Positions 5,780 to 9,074 of a stretch of DNA of 9,074 nucleotides are shown here, in pieces; positions within the stretch are counted from its first letter, which is position 1, and each line of letters opens with the position of its first letter. Under the pieces are notes generated by a model, which worked only from the letters and a program-made list of their open reading frames with translations, searched no databases and was not told the DNA's origin. Location: NCBI GenBank assembly GCA_035624085.1, contig DASPSE010000057.1, forward strand, positions 1 through 9,074, read 5' to 3'. A program made the position numbers and the translations under genes. This DNA is from JAFAGX01 sp035624085. GTDB taxonomy: Bacteria > Acidobacteriota > Terriglobia > Terriglobales > Acidobacteriaceae.

Positions 5780-6592
5780 ATGAAGATCGACATTGTCACG
5801 ATCTTTCCCGATTTTTTTCGTGGCCCGCTGGATTACGGCATCATTCGCCGGGCGCGGGAAGCTGGTCTGGCGACAATTGAAGTTCACGATCTGCGGGCGT
5901 TTGCGCATGATCGCCACCGCACTGTGGACGATCGCCCCTTCGGCGGCGGCGAAGGCATGGTGCTGAAGCCGGAACCGATCTTTGAATGTGTGGAAGCGGT
6001 GAATGTCGCGCCCCGCCAGGCGCGGCTGACCGGTCAGGCCAGGCAGAGTGTGGTTTTGCTTTCGGCGCAGGGCAAGCGATTCGATCAGCGCCAGGCTGAG
6101 GAGTTGGCGGCCTTGGAACAGATCGTGCTGATCTGCGGCCGCTACGAAGGCGTGGATGAGCGCGTCAGCGAGTACTTGGCCGACCGCGAGTTGTCGATTG
6201 GCGACTATGTGCTGAGCGGTGGCGAGATCGGCGCAGCGGTGATTGTGGATTGCGTCACACGGCTGGTTCCGGGTGCCGTGGGGAATGAAGCCTCCACGCG
6301 GCAAGAGTCGTTTACGGCGCGTGAGCAAGGAAGTGACAGCGATCGTCCGAACTCAACTTGTGTCTCGGGCGGCCTGCTGGATTATCCGCATTACACGCGT
6401 CCGGCGGAGTTTCGAGGTTTGGCGGTTCCCGAGGTGCTGTCGTGTGGCAACCACGACGAAATTCGCCGCTGGCGGCGCCGCTCCGCGCTGGAAAAGACCA
6501 TGCGCAACCGGCCCGACCTTTTGCAGGCGGTGGCGCTCAACGACGAAGACACGAGTCTGATTGCGCAGATCGAGCGCGGGAAAGTTCTTTGA
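5780..6592 (+). CDS. trmD: tRNA (guanine-37-N1) methyltransferase TrmD
   Basis: A 270-aa SPOUT-fold methyltransferase that makes m1G37 in tRNAs with a G at position 36, preventing +1 frameshifts. Signature blocks in order: MKIDIVTIFPDFF (1-13), DDRPFGGGEGMVL (50-62), LSAQGKRFDQ (94-103), ICGRYEGVDERV (118-129), SIGDYVLSGGE (139-149), LVPGAVGNEAS (162-172) and LLDYPHYTRP (199-208), with Asp201 at the position of the catalytic Asp of E. coli TrmD. The AdoMet-binding trefoil knot is thus complete. Between QESF and GLLDYPHYTRP there are 19 residues rich in Ser, Arg, Asp and Gly, where the E. coli protein has about two, so the interdomain linker is longer than usual. ATG 5780 starts the canonical MKIDIVTIFP. 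The stop is followed by a 107-bp gap before rplS. Confidence 0.97.
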   Translation: MKIDIVTIFPDFFRGPLDYGIIRRAREAGLATIEVHDLRAFAHDRHRTVDDRPFGGGEGMVLKPEPIFECVEAVNVAPRQARLTGQARQSVVLLSAQGKRFDQRQAEELAALEQIVLICGRYEGVDERVSEYLADRELSIGDYVLSGGEIGAAVIVDCVTRLVPGAVGNEASTRQESFTAREQGSDSDRPNSTCVSGGLLDYPHYTRPAEFRGLAVPEVLSCGNHDEIRRWRRRSALEKTMRNRPDLLQAVALNDEDTSLIAQIERGKVL

Positions 6593-6596
6593 TGTG

Positions 6597-6677
6597 TTGT
6601 CATCCCGAGTGAAGCGGGGAACTGCAGTTGTGAGGAAACTGCAGGTTCCTCGTCGCTTGCGCTCCTCGGAACGACAA
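6597..6677. repeat. Two-armed palindromic intergenic element
   Basis: Arm 1 (6597-6628) begins TTGTCATCCCGAG and ends GGGAACTGCAGT. Arm 2 (6638-6677), read on the minus strand, begins TTGTCGTTCCGAG and ends GAGGAACCTGCAGT. The arms are imperfect inverted copies with indels in the middle, separated by a 9-base loop. The whole trmD-rplS gap is nearly filled by this element. The TGTCATCCCGAG...GGAACCTGCAG wording resembles short dispersed repeats I associate with acidobacterial intergenic DNA; that is recognition, not a search result. In the transcript it would fold into a long hairpin between trmD and rplS. Confidence 0.7.
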
Positions 6678-6699
6678 AATAATTGTAGAAGGGAAAATT

Positions 6700-7077
6700 A
6701 TGTCGAACCTCATCATTGAAAAACTTCTGGCCAAAACAAAGCGCACGGATTTGCCCGACTTCGGACCCGGGGATTCCATCCGTGTACACGTGAAGATCAA
6801 GGAAGGCGACAAAGAGCGTTTGCAGGCCTTTGAGGGCGTGGTGATCAAACGCACTCGGGGACCACAAGCCAGCTTCACCGTGCGCAAGATCAGCTTCGGC
6901 CATGGCGTAGAACGTATTTTCCCGGAGAACTCGAGGGTCATTGACAAAGTGGAGTTGGTCCGGTCCTCGAAAGTTCGCCGCGCCAAGCTTTATTATCTGC
7001 GCACTCTGCGAGGCAAAGCGGCGCGCCTGCGCGACGTCGAGCGCGAGCACGCCATGGCGGAAGCCGCAAGCAAATAG
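6700..7077 (+). CDS. rplS: 50S ribosomal protein L19
   Basis: A 125-aa L19, slightly longer than the ~115 aa of E. coli because of a basic/acidic C-terminal tail (REHAMAEAASK). L19 sits at the 30S-50S interface. Diagnostic segments are FGPGDSIRVHVKIKEGDKER (about 21-40), FEGVVIKRTRGPQASFTVRK (44-63), GHGVERIFPENS (67-78), and KVRRAKLYYLRTLRGKAARL (91-110). The start at ATG 6700 has AGGG 8 bases upstream (AGAAGGGAAAATT). Last gene of the rpsP operon; the two-armed repeat separates it from trmD, so its expression may be set partly by that structure. The 229 bp after it hold hairpins and the promoter region of the next operon; no rnhB follows. Confidence 0.97.
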   Translation: MSNLIIEKLLAKTKRTDLPDFGPGDSIRVHVKIKEGDKERLQAFEGVVIKRTRGPQASFTVRKISFGHGVERIFPENSRVIDKVELVRSSKVRRAKLYYLRTLRGKAARLRDVEREHAMAEAASK

Positions 7078-7099
7078 TTTCGCGAACTCTCTTCTTAGA

Positions 7100-7124
7100 C
7101 AAAGGGTAGCAGTGCAGCCCTTTG
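7100..7124 (+). terminator. Possible terminator hairpin after rplS
   Basis: CAAAGGG (7100-7106) pairs with CCCTTTG (7118-7124) across an 11-base loop, 22 bp after the rplS stop. The stem is short and no T-run follows, so it is a weak candidate for the end of the ribosomal operon. Confidence 0.3.
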
Positions 7125-7188
7125 ACCCAGCATCGCGCCTAGAACAAAACGTCCGCCGACTCCCCGCCGCAATGCCGACCCAGGATAC

Positions 7189-7225
7189 GGTAGTGGGGCA
7201 CCCTGAACCAAGGTAGCCCACTACC
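7189..7225. repeat. Inverted repeat, GGTAGTGGG / CCCACTACC
   Basis: A perfect 9-bp stem (7189-7197 with 7217-7225) extends to about 10 bp if one G is bulged; the loop contains a minor inner match, ACCCT / AGGT. It lies midway between rplS and the GntR gene, about 40 bp upstream of that gene's -10 box. It could end transcription from the ribosomal operon or be a small intergenic repeat. There is no T-run on the plus strand. Confidence 0.45.
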
Positions 7226-7248
7226 CAAGATGCCGTCTGACACTTTCC

Positions 7249-7269
7249 CCTTGACAAGGTGCATATAAT
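7249..7269 (+). promoter_or_regulatory. GntR gene promoter: consensus -10 plus palindrome
   Basis: TATAAT (7264-7269) is a perfect -10 box, placing the start near 7276. A perfect TTGACA (7251-7256) lies only 7 bp upstream, too close to act as its -35; it is better explained as part of the palindrome CCTTG-A-CAAGG (7249-7259). The nearest -35-like word at greater distance is CTGACA (7237-7242), with a long 21-bp spacer. The promoter may therefore need help from a protein bound at the palindrome. Confidence 0.55.
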
Positions 7270-7272
7270 GAT

Positions 7273-7293
7273 CTGGTCCACTTATCGGACCAG
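7273..7293. promoter_or_regulatory. Operator-like inverted repeat before the GntR gene
   Basis: CTGGTCC (7273-7279) and GGACCAG (7287-7293) are perfect inverted 7-bp arms around a 7-bp centre. They contain TGGT and ACCA, the half-site words bound by FadR-subfamily GntR proteins, but 11 bp separate those words instead of the usual 3. The site begins 4 bp after the -10 box and covers the predicted transcription start, so autorepression by the adjacent regulator is the natural inference. Confidence 0.65.
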
Positions 7294-7306
7294 TTGAGGC
7301 CCCAGG

Positions 7307-8020
7307 GTGCCAGAACCGACTCTCAAGTCCGAGTTCGAGACTATCCGGCGCAATAAGGTTTACGAAGAAGTAGCCCGGCAACTCGAGCGAATCATCCTGA
7401 AAAAGCTTCACCCCGGCGACAAGCTTCCTTCCGAACGCGAACTGGCGGAGAACCTCGGAGTCAGCCGCAGTTCCATCCGTGACGCCATACGCAGCTTAGA
7501 GCTGTTGGGCCTGGTGGAACCGCGCCAGGGTGCGGGAACCGTGGTGCGCGAGATTTCAGCTGACACACTGATGAATCCCCTGACCAATGTCCTGCGGCAC
7601 AAGATGGAGTTGGTGGGTGAGTTGCTCGATTTCCGCAAAATGCTGGAGCCGCCACTTGCAGCCCGCGCTGCGACCCACGCCTCCGACGAAGAACTCGAAG
7701 AAATGGAAGAGATTCTGCGGCGTCAGGAAACCAAGTTGCGCGGGGGAGAACTCGCCATCGAGGAAGACTCCGAATTCCATTACAGCATTGCCATGGCCTC
7801 GGGCAACAGCGTTGTGCTCAAAGTGCTCGATGTTTTGATGGACCTGCTGCGCGATACGCGCGAGCGCTCGTTGCAATTGGAGGGACGTCCACAGAAGTCC
7901 CTGGCCGGCCACCGCAGGGTTCTGGCTGCGATCAAACGGCGGGACGCGGAAGCCGCCAAGGCTGCGATGCGGCGCCATATCGAAGATGTCGAAGAGATTG
8001 TGCTGACGGAGTTTCAATAA
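7307..8020 (+). CDS. FadR-subfamily GntR transcriptional regulator
   Basis: A 237-aa regulator. The GntR winged helix-turn-helix spans residues ~16-83, with LPSERELAENLGVSRSSIRDAIRSLELLGLVEPRQGAGTVV as its core (quoted in parts: LPSERELAENLG, VSRSSIRDAIRSLE, GLVEPRQGAGTVV). The C-terminal FCD ligand domain (about 104-230) holds the expected metal-binding set: Asp154 and His158 in EEDSEFHYSIA, His202 in AGHRRVLAAI, and His224 in MRRHIED. FCD regulators usually sense small carboxylates such as pyruvate, lactate or related acids through a bound metal ion. GTG 7307 is chosen because GAGG lies 7 bases upstream and no ATG fits. The operator-like repeat lies just upstream, and the PFOR subunit gene starts 14 bp downstream, so it is probably a local regulator of that operon. 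The ligand is inferred. Confidence 0.93.
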   Translation: MPEPTLKSEFETIRRNKVYEEVARQLERIILKKLHPGDKLPSERELAENLGVSRSSIRDAIRSLELLGLVEPRQGAGTVVREISADTLMNPLTNVLRHKMELVGELLDFRKMLEPPLAARAATHASDEELEEMEEILRRQETKLRGGELAIEEDSEFHYSIAMASGNSVVLKVLDVLMDLLRDTRERSLQLEGRPQKSLAGHRRVLAAIKRRDAEAAKAAMRRHIEDVEEIVLTEFQ

Positions 8021-8034
8021 AAACGGAGGTTGCA

Positions 8035-9074
8035 ATGGGCCGGCTATTCGCTATTGAAGTGATCTATCGCGGAATTTTTCAAAAGACCTTGGGCACCAGA
8101 ATTACGCGCGGCATCGTGTTGGCGGCACATCACGAAGGCAAAGTTGGGATTTCATTTGGCCGCTATGGCGACAGCCCTGAACGCAACGGCATTCCGGCCA
8201 AGAGTTTCGCTATTGTGGCCGACGACCAACAGACGCTCGAGGAGGGAATGGCGAAGTACGAGCCCAAAGAAGTCGATATCACCATTGCGGTTGATGACAC
8301 CCTCTGCAAAGGAGTGGAATCGTGGGCCTGGTACGGCTTACAGCCAGTCAACAAGCTGCTCAAACCGGGTGGTGCGTTGATCGTGACTTCCCTGGAAACC
8401 CCGGAGTCGATCCTTGAAATGGCCCACCGCAAGGAAGCTCCTTACCAGTTGGCGATTCTGAAAGGCAAAGCCAGCTTTTCCGGATTATGGGTCTATAAAG
8501 ACGACCACACTGATGTTCGCATCCTGGGCGCCATCGCCAAGCTTCTTCCTGATCTGTTCAGCCTGAAGTCGGTGCAACAGACAATCATTGAGGAGTGGAA
8601 AGATCCCATCAAAGCTGAATCTGCGGCTCGCTCCTACGAGCGGGTAACCACAACCACAGTGAAGCCTAATCAGGGGAATGCTGAAGTCCCATATAGATTC
8701 GACCTGCCGAAGTGGCATGAGATGGGGGAAGGCATTGCCATCCCGTGTATTCCAGAGGGCGGTGCCGTTCAAGATCCAGCTTCGCTCGCCAGCGGCGGCT
8801 TCCGTCCCGACCGCAATCCGACATTCAAGAAGTACACGACCCGCACCATGCGGCCGGTGGTCAACTTCGACACCTGCATCAAGTGCACGCTTTGCTGGCT
8901 GCACTGTCCGGATTCTTGTTTCGATGTCACTCCAGAGGGTCTGTACGATGCCAATATGGTGGCGTGCTGCGGCTGCGGCGTCTGCGAAGCGGTCTGCCCG
9001 GTCAAGGATTGCGTGACCATGGTCAATGAGGCGGAATTCGCGAATAACGCCAGCCAGTGGGAGGACTGGAGGAA
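8035..9074 (+). CDS. 2-oxoacid:ferredoxin oxidoreductase gamma-delta fusion (3' end outside window)
   Basis: At least 346 residues, open at the right edge. Residues ~1-190 resemble the gamma domain of pyruvate/2-oxoacid:ferredoxin oxidoreductase (FGRYGDSPERNGIPAKSFAIV; VDITIAVDDTL; KLLKPGGALIVTS). A linker follows, then a delta-type segment (PRPDRNP-like, RPVVNFDTCIKC) with two ferredoxin motifs: C281-C284-C287-C291-P and C311-C314-C317-C321-P, each CxxCxxCxxxCP, ligating two [4Fe-4S] clusters. The enzyme joins CoA-dependent decarboxylation of pyruvate (or another 2-oxoacid) to ferredoxin reduction in the cytoplasm. The GxGGQG loop usual in gamma domains is not visible; the region reads YRGIFQKTLGTRITRG. 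The ATG has a strong GGAGG 5 bases upstream. The alpha and beta subunits would be expected to the right. It lies 14 bp behind the GntR regulator, probably co-transcribed. Pyruvate as substrate is likely but not proven. Confidence 0.88.
   Translation, partial: MGRLFAIEVIYRGIFQKTLGTRITRGIVLAAHHEGKVGISFGRYGDSPERNGIPAKSFAIVADDQQTLEEGMAKYEPKEVDITIAVDDTLCKGVESWAWYGLQPVNKLLKPGGALIVTSLETPESILEMAHRKEAPYQLAILKGKASFSGLWVYKDDHTDVRILGAIAKLLPDLFSLKSVQQTIIEEWKDPIKAESAARSYERVTTTTVKPNQGNAEVPYRFDLPKWHEMGEGIAIPCIPEGGAVQDPASLASGGFRPDRNPTFKKYTTRTMRPVVNFDTCIKCTLCWLHCPDSCFDVTPEGLYDANMVACCGCGVCEAVCPVKDCVTMVNEAEFANNASQWEDWR

Noticed and set aside
6391..7281. A 296-codon minus-strand ORF across the end of trmD, rplS and the following gap
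   Set aside because: It is antisense to two certain genes. Its middle part simply translates the palindromic repeat, and no domain is visible.

Overview
The window looks like a chromosomal core segment from an Acidobacteriota (Terriglobia/Koribacter-like) bacterium. This is inferred from the moderately high GC content, the style of the rpsP-KH-rimM-trmD-rplS proteins, the CGTCGDPRGPGSC tail of the FmdB-like protein, and the intergenic inverted repeats. I cannot place it at genus level by eye. There is no phage, transposase, CRISPR array or RNA gene.

Left part (1-4315): a secreted family 20 beta-N-acetylhexosaminidase runs off the left edge on the minus strand. Upstream of it, on the same strand, is a small FmdB-type zinc ribbon gene. 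Divergent from these, a YheT-type alpha/beta hydrolase and an unrecognised 188-aa protein run on the plus strand. They converge on a minus-strand polytopic membrane acyltransferase of the DUF1624/HGSNAT type, with overlapping hairpins in the 39-bp convergent gap.

Centre (4316-7077): after a 254-bp leader comes the translation operon rpsP (S16), khpA (KH RNA-binding protein), rimM (16S processing factor), trmD (tRNA m1G37 methyltransferase) and rplS (L19). All are on the plus strand and none is broken. The most notable point is rimM. Its conserved N-terminus extends upstream of every ATG, GTG or TTG in frame, and the best-placed start is an ACG with a good Shine-Dalgarno. Two intercistronic gaps hold inverted-repeat structures: a GCTAG-rich hairpin covering the trmD ribosome binding site, and a two-armed palindromic element between trmD and rplS.

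Right part (7078-9074): a 229-bp gap holds hairpins, a consensus -10 box, a small palindrome and a 7-bp-arm operator-like inverted repeat. It leads into a FadR-subfamily GntR regulator, then, 14 bp later, a pyruvate/2-oxoacid:ferredoxin oxidoreductase gamma-delta fusion that runs off the right edge. The regulator probably controls itself and the oxidoreductase operon in response to a carboxylate ligand.

I see no clearly new system. The rimM start, the operator layout, the unusual PFOR gamma domain and the intergenic repeats are the items that merit checking.
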